Assembly (NCBI GenBank): GCA_019054805.1
Contig: JAHQIY010000042.1
Coordinates: forward strand, 124,001-188,000
Reading direction: 5' to 3'
Length of the DNA: 64,000 nucleotides
DNA from: Brachionus manjavacas
Taxonomy: Eukaryota; Rotifera; Eurotatoria; Ploima; Brachionidae
A model generated the notes under the pieces. The model was not told where the DNA came from. It saw only the letters and a list, made by a program, of their open reading frames with translations, and did no database searches. The translations under genes were made by a program, and so were the position numbers. Shown piece after piece: positions 48,560-56,991 of the stretch (position 1 is its first letter; each line of letters opens with the position of its first letter).

Positions 48560-49736
48560 TCGTTACCTCCGTCGACTTGTCCGCTTTAGGCTCGGCGATT
48601 TTGCTTGCTTCTTTGTTAGGCGTTTCAGTAACTGGCTTTACCTGCTGCTCTTTCTTCTCAGGCTGAGCCGGTAAGGTTCTCGCTGGCAAGGTCACGGGAG
48701 ACTTGGTTTGCTGAATAGCTACTTGAACGTCTTGATGTAGGTTTTGACGACCAGTGACAACAACACGCTCTCCAGCATTTAATCCAGACACGATCACAAC
48801 GTAGCCGTCATTGGTATTTTGCCCTAGCTCAACTGAACGCTTGGCTGCTTTGTTGTTTTCGATTACCCAAACAAATCGCTGATCACCTGACGTATCCACT
48901 GCAGTTTGAGAGACCACGACATCATCTGACGCATCTCCAACACTTTGCGATACCTTAGCGAACATTCCCGGTACCAGTTTATTATCACTGTTATCTAAGT
49001 GAGCATGGACCTCGACTCGACCTGAGTTCTCGTCAACTAAAGGCGCAATATAATCGACCGTACCGGTAAACTCTGTTTCACCATAAGCATCCACTTTTAC
49101 CGACACTTGCTGACCAAGTTGCGCTTTGCCGACTTCTGCCTGAGAAATTGAGTAGTGCACTTCAACCGGATCAAGCTTGATGAGGCTAACCAAAGCTGTC
49201 GCAGCTTCGACACGGCTACCTACTGAATGGGTAAAGTTAGTGAGTTGCCCGTCAAATGGTGCAACAAGTTGGTAGTTTTGTAGGTCAGTTTTCTTTTGAC
49301 TGAAATCCGCTTTTGCCAAACTTGCTTGCTGCTTTAACTCTTCAACATCTTGAGCTGACATTGAGTCTGGTTGTTTCTTTAATAAAGCTAGAACACGAGC
49401 AAGTTTTGATTCAGCGAGCGCCAACGAGCTTTCTGCTTTGTCTAATTCAGCTTTCGCTTGCGAGTCATCAAGTTGAGCAATGAGCTCCCCTTTTTTAACA
49501 ACATCGCCGTCATTGAAATTGAGTTGCTTTAATTTTTCACCAGCACTAAATGTTAATGCTGCGGAGTCTGTCGCTTTCAGCTTACCGACTTCTTCAATAG
49601 TTGAAGCGGTCATTTGCTGTTTCGCGATCTCGACGGTAACAGGGACACTTTCCATAGTCTCTGCAAAAGCAGTTGAACCGATAATAGTGGTTCCAATACA
49701 GAAAATAGACAGGGATAAAGTCTTAGTATTTTTCAT
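48546..49736 (-). CDS. RND efflux periplasmic adaptor (membrane fusion protein)
   Basis: 396 residues: signal peptide (about 1-25, ending STAFAE), lipoyl/barrel-sandwich halves (SAALTFSAGEKLKQLNFNDGDVVKKGELIAQLDD and NYQLVAPFDGQLTNFTHSVG), a coiled-coil hairpin between them, and beta-barrel and membrane-proximal domains (VPGMFAKVSQS, GLNAGERVVVTG). The C-terminal 60 residues are an unusual low-complexity tail rich in Pro, Lys and Glu. It bridges the RND pump and the outer-membrane channel and is the first gene of the pump operon. Confidence 0.94.
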   Translation of the reverse strand: MKNTKTLSLSIFCIGTTIIGSTAFAETMESVPVTVEIAKQQMTASTIEEVGKLKATDSAALTFSAGEKLKQLNFNDGDVVKKGELIAQLDDSQAKAELDKAESSLALAESKLARVLALLKKQPDSMSAQDVEELKQQASLAKADFSQKKTDLQNYQLVAPFDGQLTNFTHSVGSRVEAATALVSLIKLDPVEVHYSISQAEVGKAQLGQQVSVKVDAYGETEFTGTVDYIAPLVDENSGRVEVHAHLDNSDNKLVPGMFAKVSQSVGDASDDVVVSQTAVDTSGDQRFVWVIENNKAAKRSVELGQNTNDGYVVIVSGLNAGERVVVTGRQNLHQDVQVAIQQTKSPVTLPARTLPAQPEKKEQQVKPVTETPNKEASKIAEPKADKSTEVTNEAA

Positions 49737-49879
49737 AGTGCGACTCTGATTGATGGAAGTTGTCGCTTGTTATACCTAAGATTTTTCTGACAAAGTTATC
49801 GTTTTGTCAGCCAGAGAATGATTAATCCTTAACGAACCTTAATAAATATCAAATCATTGTTTTTGAAGAATTTAAATAC

Positions 49880-49914
49880 AAAAAAGCCGCAGTAACTTGC
49901 AAAGTACTACGGCG
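49880..49914 (-). terminator. Terminator between ToxRS-like pair A and the pump operon
   Basis: Stem GCCG.AGTA / TACT.CGGC (one mismatch) with a T6 run on the minus strand, starting about 20 bases after the copy A ToxS-like stop. It separates pair A from the pump genes. Confidence 0.72.
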
Positions 49915-49935
49915 ATTTAAAAGTGATTAATGACG

Positions 49936-50385
49936 TTATTCAGCGCGCTTTGAAAACAAGTAAGAGTACCTAGGTGCCACCAAAATCATCTGTTCCTGCG
50001 AATAGGGAATCATTTTAAGCTCTTCTAACGAATGCATGCCACGCTGTGAAAACATCGTTTCCAATAGAGAGACTTTTTGCGAAGAAGGCAGGACTTGTTC
50101 AGATGTAGTTGGCATTAGTGAAAGCCCATAGCGGGTAAAGTGGTATTCTCCCGCCGAGTTAAAGCCGACATCTCCCTCCGTCAAAAAGAACATCTCGTAC
50201 TGACCAGAACGTTTGAGAGTAATTGCCGACTTCATCTTAATGATGTGAGTCTTGTCATCCGATTTAACCAATAGACTGGTATCACTTTGCAACGCTTGAG
50301 CGATAGTTGGCGAGTTTACTACACTAGCCAACACGCCAATAATTAACCCCGAAGCAATACTACCCGCTAGAATTTTCTTATTCAC
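49936..50385 (-). CDS. ToxS/VtrC-like periplasmic partner protein, copy A
   Basis: 149 residues with a membrane anchor (about 4-25, ILAGSIASGLIIGVLASVV) and a periplasmic domain (KSAITLKRSGQYEMFFL, VGFNSAGEYHF, LSLMPT). GTG start within the end of the regulator gene, overlapping by the same eight bases GTGAATAA seen in copy B. By position and architecture it is the partner of copy A of the regulator. It is not convincingly similar to ToxS by sequence; the pair could equally be called VtrA/VtrC-like. Confidence 0.62.
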   Translation of the reverse strand: MNKKILAGSIASGLIIGVLASVVNSPTIAQALQSDTSLLVKSDDKTHIIKMKSAITLKRSGQYEMFFLTEGDVGFNSAGEYHFTRYGLSLMPTTSEQVLPSSQKVSLLETMFSQRGMHSLEELKMIPYSQEQMILVAPRYSYLFSKRAE

Positions 50386-51028
50386 AATCCACCTCCACTT
50401 CAGAACGAATAAAGCTGATTGAATTCCCCTCTTGATCGACCAAGATAGTTTGGTTTTCAGAAGTAAAAGCGCGAACGTTATTCATTACTAGTGACTTATC
50501 ACTGCCAGGTTGAGGGATAACACAGCCAACATATCGGCTCTCTTGATAATCAGCCTCTACCCAAGGTGTGCTCAACCAACTATAAGTCGTAAAACCGACT
50601 GCCGCGCTAAGTGTAAAGGCAATGAGGTAAACAGTATTATTGCGTTTAAGCTGCTTTGGTTCGCTGGGGCTAGACTCTCGGGTAATAATCGGAGAATCGA
50701 TTTCTTGTGGTTGGTAGCTTTCTACATGACCATTAAACTGATAGCCGACACCGCGGACTGTGGTAATGATTTCACCACCGCGGTCTTCTAGTGCTTTACG
50801 ACAAGTCGATACCGCATGGAGTAAGCTGCTCTCTTCTACCACCACGCCTTTCTTGTACCACACTTCATCGAGAAGCTGAGCCTTTGAGAGTGGCTTATGA
50901 GGATGCTCAATCATAAACTGCAACAAAGCGACTTCGTTGCTGCCAAGCGCGACTTTGATACCACTGTCTCGCTCTTCTAACGTCCCCGTCAAAGCGTTAA
51001 GAATGTATTTATTGTTTATCAACAACAT
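50378..51028 (-). CDS. ToxR/VtrA-like membrane-bound winged-helix regulator, copy A
   Basis: 216 residues: winged helix (about 1-100: LGSNEVALLQFMIEHPHKPLSKAQLLDEVW, SSLLHAVSTCRKALEDR, TTVRGVGYQFNG), linker, one membrane helix (about 131-152, VYLIAFTLSAAVGFTTYSWL) and a periplasmic tail of about 60 residues with two Cys (YVGCVIP and the C-terminal VDCE). The DNA-binding half is clearly homologous to copy B, the periplasmic tail only in layout. It is the first gene of a two-gene unit ending at a terminator, upstream of the pump operon. Confidence 0.86.
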   Translation of the reverse strand: MLLINNKYILNALTGTLEERDSGIKVALGSNEVALLQFMIEHPHKPLSKAQLLDEVWYKKGVVVEESSLLHAVSTCRKALEDRGGEIITTVRGVGYQFNGHVESYQPQEIDSPIITRESSPSEPKQLKRNNTVYLIAFTLSAAVGFTTYSWLSTPWVEADYQESRYVGCVIPQPGSDKSLVMNNVRAFTSENQTILVDQEGNSISFIRSEVEVDCE

Positions 51029-51090
51029 AGGTAATAATCTGAATTCTTTATATTATTACCTTAACCATATCTTAAAATTCATAAAATGGA

Positions 51091-51115
51091 AGAGCCCAGC
51101 GTAATGCTGGGCTCT
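51091..51115 (-). terminator. Terminator of the T6SS cassette
   Basis: Perfect 10-base stem AGAGCCCAGC / GCTGGGCTCT right after the last cassette gene; the T run on the minus strand (CCATTTTATG) is interrupted. Confidence 0.75.
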
Positions 51116-51120
51116 GTTGT

Positions 51121-51873
51121 TTAATTTAACTCGGTGATTTCGTAGTTGGAATAAACCTTGTTAACTTTGTCCCATGGGATCGGTTCTAAAGTTGCACCTG
51201 CTTCTTCAGCCCTTTTTTGTATTCTTCCTAGGTAAGAGCGCTGTTTATAATCAGCCGCATCAAAACCTAAAGAGTCCTCACTATTGACTTTAAAGGGAGG
51301 AACTTCTTGCAAGAACACTAGGCTGTTACACCCTTTAATCCATATTTTTGCATTTCCGTTAGGAAGTAAACCAAAAACAAACTCCGTCCGATAACAAGTG
51401 ATCTCATCTCCCGAGCGTCCAATATAATGGTCTCTACGTGACATCTCTTCTTTAATGTCTTCGCTTACGGAAAACTTTGTTATATAAAACTGAGTATTAG
51501 TAATAGATGTCCATGAAAGATAAAGGGTATCAGGCAACGTATTTAGGCCAGAAACCTGAGAGCCATTTAGCATAGTAAGTGTATGTACAGGCACCCCATA
51601 TCCATCATAATCACTAAATCTTTTGTTTACATTTTCCAACTTACTTTTGCTCATAAACTGGCTAAAACCGTGAATTGGAGAATTCCAGCTATGTTCGTAG
51701 TTAGTACCATACGCTTGAGTAACACTCACAGGGTACAACGAAGGAAATGCTACACTCACGCTCCATTCTGGTAATTCATTCACATCATTTGACGCACACA
51801 CTGTATTAAATAGGCTAGAAAAAATAATCATTAGCCCAAAAAGGAAATTACTCCGCATCTTTTGTACATTCAT
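51121..51873 (-). CDS. DUF2931-family periplasmic protein, putative immunity protein
   Basis: 250 residues from MNVQKMRSNFLF (ribosome-like AAGAGC upstream); a start five codons later is also possible. Signal peptide to about residue 28 (LMIIFSSLFNTVCAS), then a body with TLYLSWTSITNTQFYITKF, CYRTEFVFGLLPNGNAKIWIKGC, the pattern of DUF2931. Such proteins often follow DUF2235 effectors. Given the 26-base overlap with the phospholipase gene, it most likely neutralises that effector in the producer's periplasm. Immunity is inference from position, and the region looks more AT-rich than its neighbours. Confidence 0.75.
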   Translation of the reverse strand: MNVQKMRSNFLFGLMIIFSSLFNTVCASNDVNELPEWSVSVAFPSLYPVSVTQAYGTNYEHSWNSPIHGFSQFMSKSKLENVNKRFSDYDGYGVPVHTLTMLNGSQVSGLNTLPDTLYLSWTSITNTQFYITKFSVSEDIKEEMSRRDHYIGRSGDEITCYRTEFVFGLLPNGNAKIWIKGCNSLVFLQEVPPFKVNSEDSLGFDAADYKQRSYLGRIQKRAEEAGATLEPIPWDKVNKVYSNYEITELN

Positions 51874-53989
51874 AACTTGCTCTTTTATATTTGCCTTCAG
51901 TTTCATTAAAAAGAGGATTCATACCTATCGTATCACTGGAGGAATGATGACATAAATTAGAGCTCATGAACTCATCCAACCGTTCAGTAGTGCAAAGAGA
52001 ACTAACTATCTCATCATATTCTCCTTGCTTCGCCAATTTTAGTATCCTCTCATTCAGTTGAGAGAAATCGCTCTCTGAACTATCTTTTTCCGAAAACAAT
52101 TTGTTAACTATTAAATAAGGGTCATCATTCCACGCAAACCCTTCATCATCACTTAGAGGTACTCCATGAAACTCCGCCAAGCCATACATTAAACGCAAGT
52201 ATAATCGCGATAGGTCACCTTCCACTCTTCTCTTTATATAAAGTTTTCCGGTTACTCTATACTTGTCACTGCCATGCCTTCTTATGCTAATCTCAGGTCG
52301 CGCATAGTCATTCTCATTCCACCCACTAAGTTGATCGCGTAACTGGTGTTCTCTCAATTTATCAGAAACATACTTAACCGCGCGTTCCTTTTCCCAACGT
52401 GAGGAGAATGTTCGAGACGCACTTTTAACTAATTTCTTCTCTAGTAACGGGAGTAAATATCGGTCTTGAGAAAATGTCGTCTGAGAGAAATACCCTCCAC
52501 CAATATCAGAATGAGCTCCTGGCAAGATCATCTCTCTAAAATTTTTTCCTTCATTTATTTTGTTGAGGCTAAAGTTCTCTCTGCATTCTACTGTAGGATC
52601 TGCTGTTAAATGCACAACCCTCCTCACTCTATTTGGATCCAACCAGAGTTTAACGTCTCCATGATCTTGATGAGTGTCAAAATCTATATCAATTAGCGTT
52701 TTCTTATCAAACGAAATCAAGTGAACGATAGAAGCAACAGTGTCAAACAAGCCAGCAAACGCAATTTCACAACTGAACTCTTCTTCATCTTCTACGTCCC
52801 AATCAAAACTTTCGGGTAATCCTACGTTCTGTTTTTTACACTCTTCAGTAAAGAGTTTTGCGAAACTACCGCGACTACCTTCGGTTGAAACATTGATAAA
52901 ATGTCTCGCTGCTGCCGCACCACGACTGAAACCAAACACATCAAATCTCAGTTTTCTAATTCCATCGACTAGATTTGGCAGATCATTGTCGAACACACTC
53001 TTTAGTTCGGAAATTTGTTTTAATAAGCTTTCAACACCACAGTTGACCTTTTCGACAACACCGTATTCGCCTATTCCCGTACCCATACCAAAAACTGATT
53101 CATCTGCTGGTTTGATATTTGTATCGTTGCCAGTTCCAATTCCCGTTACATATTCAGAAATGGCATAAGTATTTTCATTTTCAAAATACGTGTCCTTTGA
53201 ATAGCGTTCGAAAAGCTTTTGGACATTAGTCAACTCATTTGCAGCACTCCCCGCTACCGTTTCCGTTTCATCTTTTTGGCTAGAGAAAACTTTATTTAAA
53301 AAGCTCTCTTCTTCCGGATAAGCAAAACAATCTGCCGATAGTTCAGTTACTGGTATTTCATTTTTTCTATAACTAGTTCGTCCCGATATTACTTCACAAT
53401 CAGCATCAAATATTTGTCGCCATTTCGTATAATACTTATCTAACTGGCTCTTACCCCATTGAGCGCTGTAAGTATTATTGCCTGTACCATCAAAAAACAT
53501 CCCTACTCGTAGAGTAATAAAATTGAAGCCTTTTACTTTAAGTACATAACTCTTATCTGCGACGAGTTTTAATGTGTCGGCTTTTCCTTTTTGGTGACGT
53601 GTTGGTAATGCTTGGTCTTCAGTCAATTCAGTTAGATCACCTGCTGTAACCTCAAAGAAAATGGGTTTGGAATCTTTATGTCCTTGGTATTCATCGGCAA
53701 AGTCTTTAGTAGGATTACCTTCAGAGTTTGGCTTGCGCTCGTTCCCTTGAGATTCGATTAACCAAGACTTACTGTCTAGCTTCAGCGTGACTTCACCTGG
53801 ACAGATATCTTCTACAAGGATTGGGGAATCACCCAAAGTAATGGGGTACTCATTGCAAGCTCCATCAATGAGAACACCACTAACGCCTTGGAACGGTTTA
53901 TTAAATTCATCCCTTACTTGTACTTCAATCCAGTGTGTTTTCTTCTCACATGGAATGCAATAAGGGCTAGCTCCGGTGGCGCTGCTCAT
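51848..53989 (-). CDS. Tle1-type T6SS phospholipase effector (DUF2235)
   Basis: 713 residues from the ATG that overlaps the adaptor stop (ATGA), with AAGGAG upstream. Numbering here is from two codons earlier. Residues about 12-125 are an N-terminal beta-rich extension beginning YCIPCEKKTHWIEVQV, resembling an Ig/transthyretin-type docking module. The DUF2235 hydrolase domain follows, with MFFDGTGNNTYS (168-174), nucleophile elbow FGFSRGAAAARHF (Ser357), acid in AGLFDTVAS (Asp418) and PGAHSDIGGGY (His495), so the Ser-Asp-His set looks complete and the gene looks whole. Tle1 enzymes hydrolyse phospholipids in rival bacteria after T6SS delivery. No signal peptide is seen, as expected for VgrG loading. 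Confidence 0.87.
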   Translation of the reverse strand: MSSATGASPYCIPCEKKTHWIEVQVRDEFNKPFQGVSGVLIDGACNEYPITLGDSPILVEDICPGEVTLKLDSKSWLIESQGNERKPNSEGNPTKDFADEYQGHKDSKPIFFEVTAGDLTELTEDQALPTRHQKGKADTLKLVADKSYVLKVKGFNFITLRVGMFFDGTGNNTYSAQWGKSQLDKYYTKWRQIFDADCEVISGRTSYRKNEIPVTELSADCFAYPEEESFLNKVFSSQKDETETVAGSAANELTNVQKLFERYSKDTYFENENTYAISEYVTGIGTGNDTNIKPADESVFGMGTGIGEYGVVEKVNCGVESLLKQISELKSVFDNDLPNLVDGIRKLRFDVFGFSRGAAAARHFINVSTEGSRGSFAKLFTEECKKQNVGLPESFDWDVEDEEEFSCEIAFAGLFDTVASIVHLISFDKKTLIDIDFDTHQDHGDVKLWLDPNRVRRVVHLTADPTVECRENFSLNKINEGKNFREMILPGAHSDIGGGYFSQTTFSQDRYLLPLLEKKLVKSASRTFSSRWEKERAVKYVSDKLREHQLRDQLSGWNENDYARPEISIRRHGSDKYRVTGKLYIKRRVEGDLSRLYLRLMYGLAEFHGVPLSDDEGFAWNDDPYLIVNKLFSEKDSSESDFSQLNERILKLAKQGEYDEIVSSLCTTERLDEFMSSNLCHHSSSDTIGMNPLFNETEGKYKRASYECTKDAE

Positions 53990-54771
53990 ACCCAACTCTC
54001 CTTAATGGCTTCTAACTCTTTTAGTTCTTCAAATGTTAAGTGGAAAGGAATAGAAAACTCTGAAATGTGAGTACCTGTAATTTTGGCCAGTTCAACCATT
54101 GCACCGTACTCTAACTTTTCAATTTTAAAGCCAACATCTATCCCTTTTTGTAGTGCTCCGACTAGGACAACTGATGGTCTATCTAGCTTTTCCATTAGTT
54201 GTGGAAACAGCTCCCACCATCTTCTTTCTATCGCATGGGCATGGGCTTTAATGTTGTATAGCTCAGCTAGATGATGAGGCTGTATTTTCCACCAAGCTTC
54301 GCTTTGTGGCTTAAAGTCTGGTTTAGGTGTATTTGAGAACACCCTGATTTCATCGTCAAAAAAGGCAAATTCACTGATATTGCCCATAAAACTTGCCAAC
54401 TCTCCCTCGTCCATAGCTTTAAGCATTGGTAGGACAACTTTTGAGTCGTAAAAACGAAATAGGACTTCTTCACCTTCGAGAGACGCCGTGAGCAAACTTT
54501 GTAGATGTTCTACAACTTCCTCGAATTTATATTCACTTAGAACACCGATGCCTCTATTAAGTGTTCCTTCTTGTAGTGACAGTATTTCTTCTGTCACAGG
54601 GATAAGCCAAGGTGATAAGTCTTTAACAGAGCTAAACATCTCGCCTTCAAAAAGAGGCCTCGAATCTTCAAAACCAAACCCGAACTCCTTTACGGCTTTT
54701 GTGTGGGTTTTACTATCAGCTAACCAGAACGCCGCCCCTTCATCTTGAGTAATAAACCAGTCCTTCAACAT
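53986..54771 (-). CDS. DUF4123 (Tap-1/TEC) T6SS effector adaptor
   Basis: 261 residues from the ATG that shares one base with the vgrG stop (TGATG), with AGGAG eight bases upstream. The N-terminal part (about 25-150: WLADSKTHTKAVKEFGFG, LSPWLIPVTEEIL, FRFYDSKVVLPMLKAMDEGE) matches DUF4123 chaperones that load a specific effector onto VgrG. Its position between vgrG and the effector supports this. The C-terminal 80 residues (WELFPQLMEKL onward) would be the effector-specific part. Confidence 0.85.
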   Translation of the reverse strand: MLKDWFITQDEGAAFWLADSKTHTKAVKEFGFGFEDSRPLFEGEMFSSVKDLSPWLIPVTEEILSLQEGTLNRGIGVLSEYKFEEVVEHLQSLLTASLEGEEVLFRFYDSKVVLPMLKAMDEGELASFMGNISEFAFFDDEIRVFSNTPKPDFKPQSEAWWKIQPHHLAELYNIKAHAHAIERRWWELFPQLMEKLDRPSVVLVGALQKGIDVGFKIEKLEYGAMVELAKITGTHISEFSIPFHLTFEELKELEAIKESWV

Positions 54772-56816
54772 CAGGCATCTCCTGCCAAAGGACAAGGTTT
54801 GACTGCAGGGACATTGGCTTCTTCTGCTTTCAGTAGCGCTTGGTAACTTACAGCTTTTGATACTTCAGGTGCTTGAGGAGACTCCACATCTTTTGGTAAT
54901 TCAGCAAGCTGTCCTGCGTAGTCGCTGCCACTGCCCGCACTACCGCCGCCATTTAGATTTATGGCAGGGCCAACGAGGTGAACACCACCTCCATCAACTT
55001 TGACGAAACTTCCGCCAGCTTTTAAGGTGATTTCAGCTCCTGCTTCGACCACTATTTTCGCGCCACTCTTCAAGGTAATTTCGCGCCCTGCGTCTGCACT
55101 GAAGAGTGTACCGATTTGTTGATGGGAGCTACTTTCAACGACTTCACTCGTTGTACCTTTTATCTGGGTTCGACTTTCTCCTTCCGTCGTAGAATGGGCA
55201 CTACCTAAAACCTGTTTGAATCGATCATTTTCGACTATAGAGTGCTGGTCATGGTGGATATGAGTCGTAGAATCATTTTTTACTTCAGCATTAAAATCTT
55301 TTTGTGCGTGCAAATAGATCTGTTCTTTGTCTACTTGATCTTCAAAACTCAATTCGTTGAAGCCTGAGCCCTGATAGGATTCGCTGCGTATTACTGTTTT
55401 GGTTTTGTTTTCAGGAAGCCCGCACGGCAGTGTATTATTCGCATTGTAGGAACGACCAGTCACAATTGGTTGGTCTGGATCACCGTTCAGGAAAGAGACA
55501 ATCACTTCTTGCCCTACTCTCGGCAGCGCCATCATTCCGTACTGCGAACCTGCCCACCCTTGAGAAACCCTTATCCAACAAGAACTGTGTTCGTCTCCGT
55601 TAGAATACCGATCCCATGGAAAATGTAGCTTAACCCTACCATGTTCGTCACAGTAGATTTCTTCGCCTTTAGGGCCTACTACGGTTGCAATAGAAGAACC
55701 GTCGACAGTTGGTTTGTTTTGAGGTTTTGATTGCCAAGTGCATTTAGCGGGAACGAGGACGAGCTCATTGTGATAGGTTGTCGCACCATTGCCTCCCTCT
55801 TCTTCTAGAGCTTGAGACTGGGTACCACGTAGTTTGATGGAAATGACCTGCCAGTCCTTTGTTATTTCATCATCAATGTGCTCTTCTATCGAGAAGCACA
55901 ATCCTGCTTGTAACATCAACGCATTAGATTTCGCGGTTGCGGAATGCGCATTGCGGCGCAAATAATCCATCCTTGCCTGACTAATCAGTTCACCCACTAC
56001 ATCTTCTTTGTAGCGCCCAGGAGAATCAAAATACTCATAGTGTTCAGTGTTTTGGTACTCTTGTTCTACCCCTAACTTCTTTTGCATCAATCGATATGAA
56101 GGTTTTTTAAAGCTGTAATCGCTAAGCTCAACTCGACTCACTTCTACGCGTTTAGTTTCTAGCAAACTTGATATACACGGCTCATCATTCGCTCCGCCGG
56201 CTAAAGCGTTGTAAGGCAATGCAGATTCCAGTTTTGGTAGAGATTCACTCGTATCTGAGAAAACAACTGTGTGCTTACCTTGCTCATGATAGAAGCTATA
56301 AATAATCCCTTCTTCTGCTAGCAATCGATTGATAAATGCAAGGTCTGTTTCACGATACTGCACGCAAAACTCACGCTGCGGATACTGATTTTTTAGCGAA
56401 AATGAGTAGTCATTGATACCCATTTCCTGAAGAAGAATAGAGACGATCTCAGGGCAAGTTTGATGTTGGAAAATTCGGCTATTGTGCCTCAGAGATAAAC
56501 GTTCAAATGAGGGAACAAGAGTTAGAGAGTAAAACGTATGGTGATGACCTGTATCTCCTACCGTAAACTCTCTTACCACACCGTGTAAGATTCGCTCCAA
56601 CGCGCCATTACGAAAGAGCTTTAACTGCACATTTTTGTCGACAATGTCGTCTTCACTCAGGTCGTGTCGACGACTAGCAAGATCAATCTCATAGCGATAG
56701 CCGATACATAAGTCTTGGTCATCGGATGAAAGCGATTCGAAACCATTGAATTCATGGACGACTAGCGACTCATCTTCGAGTCCGTCAATCTCAATTAGGT
56801 AGTTCAGTGTTGGCAT
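54771..56816 (-). CDS. vgrG: T6SS spike protein VgrG
   Basis: 681 residues with gp27-like base (about 1-370; YRETDLAFINRLLAEEGIIYSF) and gp5-like OB fold (about 380-460; GRVKLHFPWDR, SCWIRVSQGWAG, PRVGQEVIVSFLNGDPDQP), then the beta-helical needle with DUF2345-like repeats (EITLKSGAKIVVEAGAEITLKAG). The last 50 residues (after NGGGSAGSG) are a flexible extension with a Pro-rich end, a probable docking site for the cargo. No catalytic C-terminal domain is present. It is the first gene of the cassette. Confidence 0.96.
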   Translation of the reverse strand: MPTLNYLIEIDGLEDESLVVHEFNGFESLSSDDQDLCIGYRYEIDLASRRHDLSEDDIVDKNVQLKLFRNGALERILHGVVREFTVGDTGHHHTFYSLTLVPSFERLSLRHNSRIFQHQTCPEIVSILLQEMGINDYSFSLKNQYPQREFCVQYRETDLAFINRLLAEEGIIYSFYHEQGKHTVVFSDTSESLPKLESALPYNALAGGANDEPCISSLLETKRVEVSRVELSDYSFKKPSYRLMQKKLGVEQEYQNTEHYEYFDSPGRYKEDVVGELISQARMDYLRRNAHSATAKSNALMLQAGLCFSIEEHIDDEITKDWQVISIKLRGTQSQALEEEGGNGATTYHNELVLVPAKCTWQSKPQNKPTVDGSSIATVVGPKGEEIYCDEHGRVKLHFPWDRYSNGDEHSSCWIRVSQGWAGSQYGMMALPRVGQEVIVSFLNGDPDQPIVTGRSYNANNTLPCGLPENKTKTVIRSESYQGSGFNELSFEDQVDKEQIYLHAQKDFNAEVKNDSTTHIHHDQHSIVENDRFKQVLGSAHSTTEGESRTQIKGTTSEVVESSSHQQIGTLFSADAGREITLKSGAKIVVEAGAEITLKAGGSFVKVDGGGVHLVGPAINLNGGGSAGSGSDYAGQLAELPKDVESPQAPEVSKAVSYQALLKAEEANVPAVKPCPLAGDA

Positions 56817-56991
56817 TTCGCTTCCTTTACTTATCTCGTAAACTCATGAGTTTATTTCGTGAATCTACGCGTTATCGCAAAGTTAATGCCAAGACTTTTC
56901 TACCTATAACCCCTATGTTTATTGAATCGAGCTAACACCACCAAGCAAACTTTTGCTCACGATTAGGCAGCATTTTACTTGTAGGCAATAA

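Noticed and set aside
52740-53168. 142-residue plus-strand frame over the phospholipase gene
   Set aside because: It is antisense to the conserved DUF2235 motifs and has no supporting start signal.
51121-56816. T6SS cassette as part of a prophage or genomic island
   Set aside because: No integrase, capsid or tail genes, attachment repeats or tRNA border are seen; VgrG resembles phage spike proteins only by shared ancestry.
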